Below, piece by piece: positions 7,443-15,324 of a DNA stretch of 64,000 nt (position 1 is its first letter; every line of letters begins with the position of its first letter). This stretch comes from an uncultured Eubacterium sp. Its GTDB lineage: Bacteria; Bacillota; Clostridia; Lachnospirales; Lachnospiraceae. Made by a program: the position numbers and the translations under genes. Under the pieces are notes generated by a model. The model worked only from the letters and a program-made list of their open reading frames with translations. It ran no database searches and was not told where the DNA came from. The stretch covers positions 1-64,000 of the forward strand of contig NZ_CAKRAS010000010.1 in NCBI RefSeq assembly GCF_934295145.1, in the 5' to 3' direction.

Positions 7443-8365
7443 ACCATATACGCGGCATAGACAGCAAGCATACTCACACCGCCTGCCCGTGTCAGAAGCT
7501 GCTTTTTCCATACAAGAGCCATAATATATACGCTGACAATCACCAATATCACAATATCGATCAGATTATTCATGTTCATTGCAATCGGGCTGATCGCGGA
7601 TGCAAGTCCACCTACCAGCAATATATTGAAAATATTGGAGCCAATGACGTTTCCAAGTGCCATTCCAGCCTGATTTTTCTTTGCAGCAACCACAGATGTC
7701 ACAAGCTCCGGAAGAGATGTTCCAATAGAACAGATTGTCAGGCCGATCAACGTCTCACTCAGTCCAAATCCGCGGGCAATTGTTTCCGAGCAATTTACAA
7801 CAACCTGTCCGCCGATCACAATTGCTACCAGACCTCCACCAATAAATACAAGACATTTCCATAACGGAAGATCTTTGATTTCTTCTTCTTCGACCACTTC
7901 TCCTGCTTTTCTCGTATTTCTGGCAATCCGAACCATACCATACAAAAATACTGCAAAAAGCACAACCAGAATGATACCGTCCACATGTCCGACTTTCATT
8001 CCGATCACTCCCATAATTCCGATGATCACAGCAACCAGTACAGAAAACGGAAACTCTCTTTTTAATGTCTCCTTTTTTATCTCCAGTGGCTGAAATAAGG
8101 CGCAGACGCCGCATACTACCAGCAGGTTAAAAATATTTGATCCGATGACGTTACTGATGGCCATTCCATTACTTCCATGTAAGGATGCGGAAATACTGAC
8201 TGCACATTCCGGTGCACTCGTCCCCATAGCCACAATTGTCATACCGATGATAAAAACCGGAACATTAAATTTCTTTGCAACAGAACCACTGCCTTCCACA
8301 AAGAAATCTGCGCCCTTAACCAACAGTACAAATCCAATAATGACACCTACAATTGCTAATATCAT
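7415..8365 (-). CDS. Calcium/sodium antiporter, CaxA/YrbG family
   Basis: A 316-residue membrane protein made of two homologous halves of about five segments. Each half carries an alpha-repeat: GTSAPECAVSISA with GSNIFN in the first half and GTSLPELVTSVVA with GNVIGSNIFNI in the second. These are the ion-binding repeats of the Ca2+/cation antiporter superfamily. It is expected to exchange Na+ or K+ for Ca2+ in the cytoplasmic membrane. AAGGAAGAT precedes the ATG. The gene is convergent with sufE, overlapping it by 28 bp, so the two transcripts are complementary at their ends. The actual ion cannot be read from the sequence. Confidence 0.9.
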   Translation of the reverse strand: MILAIVGVIIGFVLLVKGADFFVEGSGSVAKKFNVPVFIIGMTIVAMGTSAPECAVSISASLHGSNGMAISNVIGSNIFNLLVVCGVCALFQPLEIKKETLKREFPFSVLVAVIIGIMGVIGMKVGHVDGIILVVLFAVFLYGMVRIARNTRKAGEVVEEEEIKDLPLWKCLVFIGGGLVAIVIGGQVVVNCSETIARGFGLSETLIGLTICSIGTSLPELVTSVVAAKKNQAGMALGNVIGSNIFNILLVGGLASAISPIAMNMNNLIDIVILVIVSVYIMALVWKKQLLTRAGGVSMLAVYAAYMVYICVREVL

Positions 8366-8385
8366 ATCTATCTTCCTTTCTTACG

Positions 8386-8424
8386 TAAAGCGGACATTCG
8401 CAATCCGCTTTCCCTACTTGCTCA
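8386..8424 (-). repeat. Hairpin repeat B, copy 1
   Basis: Matches the 39-bp element also found at 15261 and 39921. An AAAGCGGA / TCCGCTTT stem is followed on the plus strand by a C-CTACTTGCTCA tail. It lies between mntP (stop at 8575) and the exchanger start at 8365, so it could be carried in a readthrough transcript. Confidence 0.75.
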
Positions 8425-8574
8425 TGAATGCAGTCGCTTTGTGTTCTTCTGCGTTCATGTTATTTCACTATATACTGCATCTTATCTATTCTATCACGTT
8501 TCTGCTGATTCTATATTCCATATTGTTTTCCACAATATTCCTTTTCATTCAGCGTTACTGTTCACACGCGCCAT

Positions 8575-9156
8575 TCATCCTAAAATTCCAAGATGTTCGA
8601 TTAAGATTTTCACACCGATCCCGATCAGTATAATGCCACCCAGAATCGTTGCCTTATCCTTGAATTTGCTTCCAAATACATTTCCGATCAGCACACCTGC
8701 GATTGTAAAGCAAAAGGTAATGCATCCGATGATTGTTACCGATGTGATCAGTCTCACCTGCAGAAAAGCAAATGTGATACCGATCGCCAGTGCATCGATA
8801 CTTGTGGCAATTGCCAGCAGGAAAAATTCTCTCAGATCGATCCGCACACTGTCCTCCGGACAGACTTCTTCGTTTTCTCCTTTTTCTTTGATCACATCCA
8901 GGATCATTTTTCCACCAATCAGTGCAAGCAGTATAAATGCGATCCAATGATCAATAGCCGTAATATAAGACTGGAACTGACTTCCAAGAAGCCATCCCAA
9001 TGCCGGCATCAACGCCTGAAATCCTCCAAAAAATACTGCCAGCACAAACATATACTTTTTATCTACTTTTCGCATGCTCAAGCCTTTACAGACAGATACC
9101 GCAAAGGCATCCATAGAAAGACCGACACCGATCAGTGCCAATTCCAAGTAACCCAT
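8575..9156 (-). CDS. mntP: Manganese efflux pump MntP
   Basis: A 193-residue protein with six predicted membrane segments in two homologous halves, the normal MntP/YebN layout. It exports Mn2+ from the cytoplasm. The conserved membrane acidic residues are visible in MDAFAVSVCKGL (N-terminal half) and SIDALAIGITFA (C-terminal half). A charged cytoplasmic loop with many Glu/Asp joins the halves. AATGGAGGAAAT precedes the ATG. I looked for the yybP-ykoY manganese riboswitch upstream and did not find it; the upstream region instead holds a 171-bp interspersed repeat. Confidence 0.92.
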   Translation of the reverse strand: MGYLELALIGVGLSMDAFAVSVCKGLSMRKVDKKYMFVLAVFFGGFQALMPALGWLLGSQFQSYITAIDHWIAFILLALIGGKMILDVIKEKGENEEVCPEDSVRIDLREFFLLAIATSIDALAIGITFAFLQVRLITSVTIIGCITFCFTIAGVLIGNVFGSKFKDKATILGGIILIGIGVKILIEHLGILG

Positions 9157-9217
9157 AATTCTATTTCCTCCATAATGTATGATTTAACTACTCGCATAAG
9201 GGAATCATTTCCTGTCA

Positions 9218-9388
9218 AACAAGAAAGTGTGCTATCACACACTTACGCGTTTAAAATTGTCAATAGCACATCTTTCTTGCCCGCGCCGAGCACGCTTGCG
9301 AAGCAAGAATCTCTTCTCGTGCGAGTGCGCATCGTTTGCACGAAGTGCTTTTGTTTGATAGGAAATTCATCGTAATTTCCTATCAAAC
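9218..9388. repeat. 171-bp interspersed repeat A, copy 1
   Basis: Identical in length to 55774-55944, with only two differences seen by eye (T/G near 9234 and G/A in the GCTTGC-AAGCAAG segment). It begins with long paired arms CAAGAAAGTGTGCTA / TAGCACATCTTTCTTG and ends with a 15-bp stem GTTTGATAGGAAATT / AATTTCCTATCAAAC around a CATCGT loop. It has no open frame, so it is probably a non-autonomous structured element. It lies between the mntP start and the 3' end of the sensor kinase gene. Confidence 0.9.
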
Positions 9389-9398
9389 GAAAAAAGAG

Positions 9399-9453
9399 AC
9401 CCAGGTATGCCATAGAATCAAATAATAATCCTTATGACATACATGAGTCTCAT
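9399..9453. terminator. Imperfect inverted repeat downstream of the kinase gene
   Basis: The arms GAGACCCAGGTATGCCATA and TATGACATACATGAGTCTC pair with a few mismatches. It sits next to repeat A and about 145 nt past the sensor kinase stop. It may end the two-component transcript, but the distance and the lack of a clean T run leave this open. Confidence 0.35.
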
Positions 9454-9598
9454 TCATTAAGATTTGCCAGATTATCCTAAAAATGATAAACAGGTTGTTG
9501 ACAAATCACACAATTCTTACTGTGCAAACTACTCCCTCACGAAGTTCTTTCAACTATAGCGTAATGAGGATGATTTGTCAATGTTTTTATCCGTTTTA

Positions 9599-10741
9599 TT
9601 ATAAAACGACATCAAAAACCGTTCCTCCGGACGGATTAGAGCTGACCGTAATGCTGCCATCATGCACACGCACGATTTCTCGGACCAGGGCCAGTCCAAG
9701 TCCTACACCGCCAAGTTCCCGGCTTCTGGATTTATCCACGCGAAAGAATGGTTCAAACACGCGCTCCTTAAGTTCTTCCGGGATTCCGCTCCCCGTATCC
9801 TCCACGGACAAATGAACATGGTTTTCCTCCTGGTCTGCAGTTACTGTAACCTGCCCGCCGAAATGATTATACTTTATGGCATTCTCAACAAGATTGTATA
9901 CCATCCTGTAAATAAGAATATCACTTCCCCGCATCGTTATATTTTTACAGTTTTCAACCAGTGTTATATTTTTTTCCTGTGCGAGCGGTTCCAAATCTGC
10001 CAAAACCTCATCCACAAGAGCATCCACTGCAATTACTTCATCCCGCCCCACAGTCTGAAGTTCACTCATGTCAAGAAGCGTCTTTACCATTTTGTTGAGT
10101 CTGTCGTTCTGTTCGGTAACCATTTTTATTGTTTGCATAGTATCTGCATCATTTCCCGGATGCCGGGTTGCATTATATAAATCAAGCTGTACCTGCATCA
10201 GAGACAACGGCGTTCTGAGCTCATGCGCTGCATTTGCGGTAAATTGTCTCTGTATCTCAAATGCATCCGAGAGACGCGTAAGCATCTTGTTGTACGAAAT
10301 ACTAAGCTGATTAAGTTCTTTCACTTTGTTTTCTTCTATTTGTGAATCGGCCAGATTCTGTGCCTCTACCTCCTCGATTTTATCAGAAAACTCCCGGATT
10401 GGTCTGAGAGCATGCCCACTGATAAAATAGGTGACTACCCCACCCATAAGCGCCAGCACGCCTGAGATTATAAAACTGTTTCTTTTATAGTCAGCTTTAT
10501 TATTGTACACCTGCAGGGAAAAGTCACTTGCAAACTCATCCCACTTATCCTCAGGAATGCTGATATATATTTCATCCGAATTATTTTCATTATCATCTTC
10601 CTGAGCATCAACAGCCTCTTGCAGGGAGTCGATATAATACACACCATTTTTATAGACAAACATGGTCAGGCAGCCACATATGACTGCAATATATAATGTA
10701 ATGATACAGGTCAGTCTCCACTGCAGCGACATTTTTTTCAT
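9599..10741 (-). CDS. Sensor histidine kinase
   Basis: A 380-residue membrane kinase. Membrane segments lie at about 10-30 and 90-109, framing a short acidic extracytoplasmic loop of about 60 residues. A HAMP-like linker follows (ALRPIREFSDKI), then a dimerisation domain with phospho-acceptor H173 in AHELRTPLS, and a HATPase domain with N (NLVENAIKYN), G1 (DTGSGIP) and G2 (GGVGLGLALV) boxes. Its ATG overlaps the TGA of the response regulator gene (ATGA), indicating translational coupling. The pair is divergent from the thiol-redox operon starting at 11520, so it may sense envelope redox or oxidant stress there. That link is positional inference. Confidence 0.93.
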   Translation of the reverse strand: MKKMSLQWRLTCIITLYIAVICGCLTMFVYKNGVYYIDSLQEAVDAQEDDNENNSDEIYISIPEDKWDEFASDFSLQVYNNKADYKRNSFIISGVLALMGGVVTYFISGHALRPIREFSDKIEEVEAQNLADSQIEENKVKELNQLSISYNKMLTRLSDAFEIQRQFTANAAHELRTPLSLMQVQLDLYNATRHPGNDADTMQTIKMVTEQNDRLNKMVKTLLDMSELQTVGRDEVIAVDALVDEVLADLEPLAQEKNITLVENCKNITMRGSDILIYRMVYNLVENAIKYNHFGGQVTVTADQEENHVHLSVEDTGSGIPEELKERVFEPFFRVDKSRSRELGGVGLGLALVREIVRVHDGSITVSSNPSGGTVFDVVL

Positions 10742-11418
10742 CGATCGAACTCCTCTCGTATTTTATAGCCCTCACCCACCTTGTTCAAAATCGGGTCATA
10801 TTCCAGCACAGCCTTAAGCTTTCTTCTAAGGGAAGACATATGCACCCGGATGGATCCACTAAAACTGTCCGCGGTTGCATCCCAGACATGCTCGATCAGT
10901 TCCTCCTGGCTCACCGGTCTGCCCAGATTCAGAAGCAAATATTCCAAAATACCACTTTCTTTTCTTGTCAGAGAGATCCGTTGTCCTTTTGCATATGCCT
11001 CGCGTTTTACCGTATCAAACCTTATCTCGCCACTTTCCAGACATACATTCTTCTGCACAAATTTTCTTCTTGTCAGACTTCTGATGCGTGCCTCAAGCTC
11101 CTGCAGATGGAATGGTTTTTCCATATAATCATTTGCTCCTGCATCCAGTCCTTCCACTTTATCTGCAATCTGTCCTCTTGCCGATAATATGAGAACCTTT
11201 GTCTCCTCATTTCTCTGTCTGAGTTCCTTCAGGATCTCCATTCCATCCATCCCGGGCAGATTCAGATCCAGAACGATCAGATCATAATTCTCCACCAGAA
11301 TACATTCAAAAGCCTCTTCCCCATCATAGCAGGTATCCACTTCATATCCGGCATCATACAGGCTTTTTGCAACCGTGTCACATATTTGTTTTTCATCTTC
11401 AACTATTAATAATCTCAA
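10738..11418 (-). CDS. OmpR/PhoB-family response regulator
   Basis: A 226-residue regulator. It has an N-terminal receiver domain with phospho-acceptor D51 (VLDLNLPG), the acidic pocket EDE near the N-terminus and the conserved Lys in EKPF. The C-terminal winged helix (residues about 125-222) has LTRKESGILEYLL and IRVHMSSLRRKL. The start is a TTG at 11418, with AGGTGA 8 nt upstream. It forms a two-gene operon with the kinase. The intergenic region to the oppositely oriented redox operon is about 100 bp, so the regulator probably binds there. Confidence 0.93.
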   Translation of the reverse strand: MRLLIVEDEKQICDTVAKSLYDAGYEVDTCYDGEEAFECILVENYDLIVLDLNLPGMDGMEILKELRQRNEETKVLILSARGQIADKVEGLDAGANDYMEKPFHLQELEARIRSLTRRKFVQKNVCLESGEIRFDTVKREAYAKGQRISLTRKESGILEYLLLNLGRPVSQEELIEHVWDATADSFSGSIRVHMSSLRRKLKAVLEYDPILNKVGEGYKIREEFDR

Positions 11419-11519
11419 AATGCATTCACCTGTTTCTTAACAAAGATTTTACAACAGCTATTGTATAATACCAAAGTCAGCTGGTCAATAAATACAACAA
11501 ACAAAGGAGCAACAATATC

Positions 11520-11660
11520 TTGAAATGCAAAAAAATAGGTCAAATGTTTGTGCTCATCGCAGGAATCACTATGGTGAGCTATGGTGCGATCCGTGGGGAA
11601 GCAGCTACTGTGCTTGGGAAAGCAATAAAATTATGTCTGGAGTGTGTCGGAATTGGATAA
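11520..11660 (+). CDS. CD1871A-family CXXC microprotein
   Basis: A 46-residue protein that starts with TTG after AAAGGAGC (11 nt spacing). It has one hydrophobic segment (GQMFVLIAGITMVSYGAI) and ends with a CLECVGIG motif, so it should be membrane-anchored with a CXXC thiol pair near its C-terminus. This matches the small CXXC proteins annotated as the CD1871A family in Clostridia, which sit next to NapH-like ferredoxins and thioredoxin-like proteins. Its end overlaps the annotated start of the downstream gene. The function is not known; a thiol relay between the ferredoxin membrane protein and the TlpA lipoprotein is my inference. Confidence 0.8.
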   Translation: MKCKKIGQMFVLIAGITMVSYGAIRGEAATVLGKAIKLCLECVGIG

Positions 11661-12546
11661 GAAAAAGAAATTACGATCAAAAAAAATAGCCGGAATACGT
11701 GGATGGATACAGGCAGTTGCCACGCTGTTTACCAATATCCACATTCCAAATTTATTTAAGGGCAAAATTTATCAGGGGAATGTGAAAGCAGTATGTGTAC
11801 CGGGATTAAACTGTTATTCCTGTCCCGCTGCAACGGGAGCATGTCCGATCGGTGCCTTTCAGGCGGTCGTTGGATCATCCAGATTTAAATTTTCATACTA
11901 CATCACCGGCTTTTTTATTTTACTCGGTGTGACACTTGGAAGATTTATATGTGGTTTTTTGTGTCCCTTTGGATGGTTTCAGGATCTGCTTCATAAAATC
12001 CCCGGGAAAAAGTTTTCAACAGCCCGATTGAAGCCACTCAGATACCTGAAATACATCATCCTTATTGTTTTCGTTATCCTTCTGCCGATGCTTGTAACGA
12101 ACTCAATCGGAATGGGAGACCCGTTCTTCTGTAAATACATTTGTCCACAGGGTGTTCTGGAGGGAGCTATCCCACTTTCACTTGGAAACGCTGCGATACG
12201 GTCTGCACTGGGAACTCTTTTTTCCTTTAAATGCCTTATTTTAATTACGGTTGTTGTACTAAGTATTTTGTTTTACAGACCTTTCTGTAAATGGATCTGT
12301 CCTCTTGGTGCAATCTACTCATTGTTTAATAAGATAAGCTTTCTTACGATCAAAGTTGAGGACAGCAAATGTGTCGGATGTAATCAATGTGTAAGCGCAT
12401 GTAAAATGGATGTGGATGTATGTAAGACGCCAGATCATCCGGAATGCATACGATGCGGAGCCTGTATAAAGGCTTGTCCGAAAGATGCCATCCACTATCA
12501 GTTTATGGGAAAAACCTGTCAGAAAAAGAAGCACAACATCCAGTAA
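11644..12546 (+). CDS. NapH-like membrane 4Fe-4S ferredoxin
   Basis: About 300 residues with roughly four or five membrane segments. It has the NapH/YccM-type cysteine motifs CPFGWFQD, CPQGVLEG and CPLGAIYS near membrane borders, then a C-terminal pair of 4Fe-4S binding motifs (CVGCNQCVSACKMDV and CIRCGACIKACPKDA). Such proteins move electrons between the cytoplasm and membrane or periplasmic redox partners. The longest frame starts at GTG 11644. A TTG at 11653 lies 10 nt after GGAG (11639-11642) and is better placed; either way the start overlaps the CXXC gene and translation is probably coupled. It sits between the CXXC microprotein and the TlpA lipoprotein, so the three likely form one extracytoplasmic redox pathway. 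Confidence 0.88.
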   Translation: MSELDKKKKLRSKKIAGIRGWIQAVATLFTNIHIPNLFKGKIYQGNVKAVCVPGLNCYSCPAATGACPIGAFQAVVGSSRFKFSYYITGFFILLGVTLGRFICGFLCPFGWFQDLLHKIPGKKFSTARLKPLRYLKYIILIVFVILLPMLVTNSIGMGDPFFCKYICPQGVLEGAIPLSLGNAAIRSALGTLFSFKCLILITVVVLSILFYRPFCKWICPLGAIYSLFNKISFLTIKVEDSKCVGCNQCVSACKMDVDVCKTPDHPECIRCGACIKACPKDAIHYQFMGKTCQKKKHNIQ

Positions 12547-12571
12547 CAGACAACCGGTAACTACGTGTAGA

Positions 12572-12670
12572 GTGCAGTGATTCTGAGAAGAATATGTCAG
12601 CTTTCACTGACCAGAATCACGCACCAAGTCTCACGTGCGTTCGACTTGAATCTTTGCAGAATCACTGCAC
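12572..12670 (+). repeat. Large hairpin containing repeat C, copy 2
   Basis: The outer arms GTGCAGTGATTCTG (12572-12585) and CAGAATCACTGCAC (12657-12670) are perfectly complementary over 14 bp. The interior contains CTGACCAGAATC (12607-12618) and a second hairpin with arms CAAGTC/GACTTG (12625-12648), which recur at 4959 and 15942. It fills most of the gap between the ferredoxin and TlpA genes. Confidence 0.75.
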
Positions 12671-12701
12671 ATCATATCATTACGAAAAGGAGCAATTACT
12701 C

Positions 12702-13610
12702 ATGAAAACAAAAAGATCTTTATTACTTATTTTTACACTCTGCGCAGCATTATCACTTACTGCATGTAACGGAAAACAACCAGCAAACACGGAAAAACCG
12801 CAGGATACACAGACAGAATCCAGCGCAGCCTCTTCTGATGATTCCAGTTCGGAACTTGATGATTTATATCAGCAGGAAAACCAGCTCTTTGCAGATCATA
12901 AAGATGTATGGGATAAGGCATTTGGCATGATGAATAAAAGCACTGCTGACCCGAGTGGAAATTATGCTGATTATCTGGCAGGAACTGTGGAATCAAACAA
13001 AGACTCCTTCACAGAGGATGAGCTGAAAATACTTAATGATGATATTGAAACGATCAGAAAAATTGAAGAAAAAATTGATGCAATCGAAAAGAAAAATGCT
13101 GCATCCGACAGCAACAACGAGAAAAACAATTCCGACGATGTATGTCCTTTCAAAGATTTTTCCGCGAAGGATTTCGATGGCAATTCTGTTGATGAGAGCC
13201 TTTTTTCTCAAAACGCAGTAACTGTCGTTAATTTCTGGTTTACCGGATGCAAGCCTTGTGTTGCAGAATTATCTAAACTTAACGAGTTAAACGATGCCAT
13301 CAAAGCATCTGGTGGTGAAGTAGTAGGAATCAACACAGAAACCTTTGACGGAAACGAAACCGCTATAAAAGAAGCGGCAGATGTCCTGAAAAGCCAGGGT
13401 GCCAAATATCGCAATCTTTCCGTTGATTCTACTTCCGATGCAGGCAAATATGCCTCCGACATTATGGCATTTCCTACCACAATCCTGGTCGACAGAAATG
13501 GCAATATTGTAGGTGAGCCTATGCTTGGTGGAATTGATGATCAGGAAAACTATGATACTTTGATGAAACAGATTCAGTCTGTCATTGATGCAGACAGTGC
13601 GAATAAATAA
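12702..13610 (+). CDS. TlpA-like thioredoxin-fold lipoprotein
   Basis: A 302-residue exported protein. A signal peptide with lipobox LTAC (cysteine at about residue 20) should anchor it to the outer face of the membrane. A Ser/Glu-rich and coiled-coil-like region of about 130 residues follows, then a thioredoxin-fold domain (about 145-300) with the redox pair in WFTGCKPCVAEL. The cis-proline is present in AFPTTILVD. It is expected to reduce or shuffle disulfides outside the cell. The ATG at 12702 follows AAAAGGAG; the frame is open further upstream but only through the hairpin element. No ccdA/dsbD gene is visible, so its reductant may be the NapH-like protein with the CXXC microprotein. Confidence 0.88.
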   Translation: MKTKRSLLLIFTLCAALSLTACNGKQPANTEKPQDTQTESSAASSDDSSSELDDLYQQENQLFADHKDVWDKAFGMMNKSTADPSGNYADYLAGTVESNKDSFTEDELKILNDDIETIRKIEEKIDAIEKKNAASDSNNEKNNSDDVCPFKDFSAKDFDGNSVDESLFSQNAVTVVNFWFTGCKPCVAELSKLNELNDAIKASGGEVVGINTETFDGNETAIKEAADVLKSQGAKYRNLSVDSTSDAGKYASDIMAFPTTILVDRNGNIVGEPMLGGIDDQENYDTLMKQIQSVIDADSANK

Positions 13611-13645
13611 TCCTGTTCATGGAAATATATAGTGTAGACTTTGAA

Positions 13646-13689
13646 AGAAGCTGTCTCTCATACGAAAGACAGCTTCTCTTATTTTTTCT
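13646..13689 (+). terminator. Terminator of the thiol-redox operon
   Basis: The stem AGAAGCTGTCT / AGACAGCTTCT (13646-13656 and 13667-13677) is followed by CTTATTTTTTCT. It lies 36 nt past the tlpA stop codon. Confidence 0.9.
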
Positions 13690-13780
13690 AAATCTTGTGA
13701 TTATAAATGATTAGATGTTGGGGGCAAAAGATGCCTTACGAATTGTTCCGTACTTCGTACTCCCACAATTCTACCCATGA

Positions 13781-15091
13781 TTATAAAATATCAATATACT
13801 CCCCTGCAAGTGCTTTATTCATACTGCGCACTGCACAGAATTTACCACACATACTACATGTGTCACTGTGATCTTCTTCCGGACTTCTGCTGTCACGGAT
13901 GGCTTTTGCAGTCTCCGGATCCAGTGCACATGCATACTGTGCATCCCAGTCAAGTTTCTGACGGGCCTCTGCCATCTTGTCATCGATATCACGGGCTCCA
14001 GGAACACCTTTTGCAATATCTGCTGCATGCGCTGCAATTTTAGATGCGATAATTCCCTGTTTTACATCTTCTACGTTTGGAAGTGCCAGATGCTCTGCCG
14101 GTGTGACATAGCAAAGGAATGCTGCTCCACTCATTGCTGCAACTGCTCCACCGATGGCACTTGTAATATGGTCATATCCCGGTGCGATATCGGTTACGAT
14201 CGGTCCTAATACATAGAACGGTGCGCCCATGCAGATACTCTGCTGTACTTTCATATTTGCAGCTACCTGATCAAGCGGCACGTGACCCGGGCCTTCTACC
14301 ATAACCTGTACGTTGTGATCCCATGCTCTTTTCGTCAGTTCTCCAAGTCTTACCAGCTCTTCAATCTGACATACGTCTGTGGCATCTGCCAGGCAACCCG
14401 GTCTGCAGGCATCACCCAGAGAAACCGTCACATCGTATTCTTCACAAATATCAAGGATTTCATCATAATACTCGTAAAACGGATTTTCCTCTCCGGTCAT
14501 GCTCATCCATGCAAATACCAGACTTCCGCCACGGCTTACGATGTTCATTTTACGTTTATGTTTTTTGATCTGTTCAATGGTCTTTCTTGTAATTCCACAG
14601 TGGAGTGTCACAAAATCCACTCCATCTTCGGCATGCATCCGAATGACATCAATGAAATCTTTGGCTGTCAATGTAGCCAGATCTCTCTGATAATGGATGA
14701 CGCTGTCATAAACCGGAACGGTACCAATCATGGCCGGACATTCACTTGTCAGCTTTCTTCTGAATGGCTGGGTATTTCCGTGGCTGGACAGATCCATGAT
14801 CGCCTCAGCGCCCAGATTTACCGCGCTCATTACTTTCTGCATCTCGATATCGTAATCTTTACAGTCTCTGGAAACTCCCAGATTTACGTTGATCTTGGTA
14901 CGCAGCATGCTGCCGACTCCCTCCGGATTCAAGCAGGTATGGTTCCTGTTTGCGCAGATGGCTACTTTTCCCTCTGCTACCAGCTTCATCAGCGCCTCGG
15001 ACGTCATATGTTCTTTCTTCGCAACAGCCTCAATCTCCGGTGTCACGATTCCTTTTCTTGCTGCGTCCATCTGTGTTGTGTAATTTCTCAT
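13781..15091 (-). CDS. thiC: Phosphomethylpyrimidine synthase ThiC
   Basis: A 436-residue radical-SAM enzyme that turns aminoimidazole ribotide into HMP phosphate, the pyrimidine half of thiamine. Its C-terminus has the non-canonical cluster motif CSMCGKFC (CX2CX4C) preceded by DHSDT. Other conserved segments are visible, such as VTLHCGIT, SRGGSL and VEGPGHVP. The length is that of the short bacterial form. It is the last gene of the thiamine cluster, 233 bp after thiW, and that gap contains hairpin repeat B and competing stems. No thiG, thiH, thiS or thiF is nearby, so the thiazole half must come from salvage through ThiM or from genes elsewhere. Confidence 0.97.
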   Translation of the reverse strand: MRNYTTQMDAARKGIVTPEIEAVAKKEHMTSEALMKLVAEGKVAICANRNHTCLNPEGVGSMLRTKINVNLGVSRDCKDYDIEMQKVMSAVNLGAEAIMDLSSHGNTQPFRRKLTSECPAMIGTVPVYDSVIHYQRDLATLTAKDFIDVIRMHAEDGVDFVTLHCGITRKTIEQIKKHKRKMNIVSRGGSLVFAWMSMTGEENPFYEYYDEILDICEEYDVTVSLGDACRPGCLADATDVCQIEELVRLGELTKRAWDHNVQVMVEGPGHVPLDQVAANMKVQQSICMGAPFYVLGPIVTDIAPGYDHITSAIGGAVAAMSGAAFLCYVTPAEHLALPNVEDVKQGIIASKIAAHAADIAKGVPGARDIDDKMAEARQKLDWDAQYACALDPETAKAIRDSRSPEEDHSDTCSMCGKFCAVRSMNKALAGEYIDIL

Positions 15092-15125
15092 CTTATTCTC
15101 CTTCTTCCATTTTATGGATTTTCAT

Positions 15126-15214
15126 AACAACTCTGGTGGCAGATTGCCTTTTTAGGCAGAGTTGTTTTCACAACATTTTTCTTATGCGACAGAAGGTGGT
15201 GCTCCCAATCTGCC
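15126..15214 (-). promoter_or_regulatory. Competing stems in the thiC leader
   Basis: AACAACTCTG (15126-15135) pairs with CAGAGTTGTT (15157-15166). Within it, GGCAGATTG (15138-15146) is also complementary to CAATCTGCC (15206-15214) further upstream in the leader. Forming one hairpin would disturb the other, as in attenuators. No TPP-box sequence is present here. Confidence 0.35.
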
Positions 15215-15260
15215 GCTATGCATTACCTATTTTGCATTACCTTTCACTCATCACATGTAG

Positions 15261-15299
15261 TAAAACGGACATTTTCAATCCGCTTTCGCTACTTGCGCA
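15261..15299 (-). repeat. Hairpin repeat B, copy 2
   Basis: TAAAACGGACATTTTCAATC followed by CGCTTTCGCTACTTGCGCA. It is nearly identical to the copies at 8386 and 39921. It lies about 25 nt past the thiW stop codon on the transcribed strand. Confidence 0.8.
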
Positions 15300-15324
15300 T
15301 ACTTGCATGCGTATTTTCTTATTT

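Noticed and set aside
9218..9388. CRISPR repeat or complete insertion sequence
   Set aside because: Single dispersed copies without spacers, and no transposase frame inside or next to either copy.
9157..9490. yybP-ykoY manganese riboswitch upstream of mntP
   Set aside because: Expected for this gene, but I could not find the conserved core in the minus-strand sequence; the region is taken up by repeat A.
13739..13771. Clear terminator after thiC
   Set aside because: GAATTGT/ACAATTC with inner GTAC/GTAC pairs can form, but no T run follows on the minus strand, so I left it out of the feature list.
14282..15127. Long plus-strand open frame opposite thiC
   Set aside because: Its translation shows no family, it has no ribosome site, and the minus-strand frame is an unmistakable ThiC.
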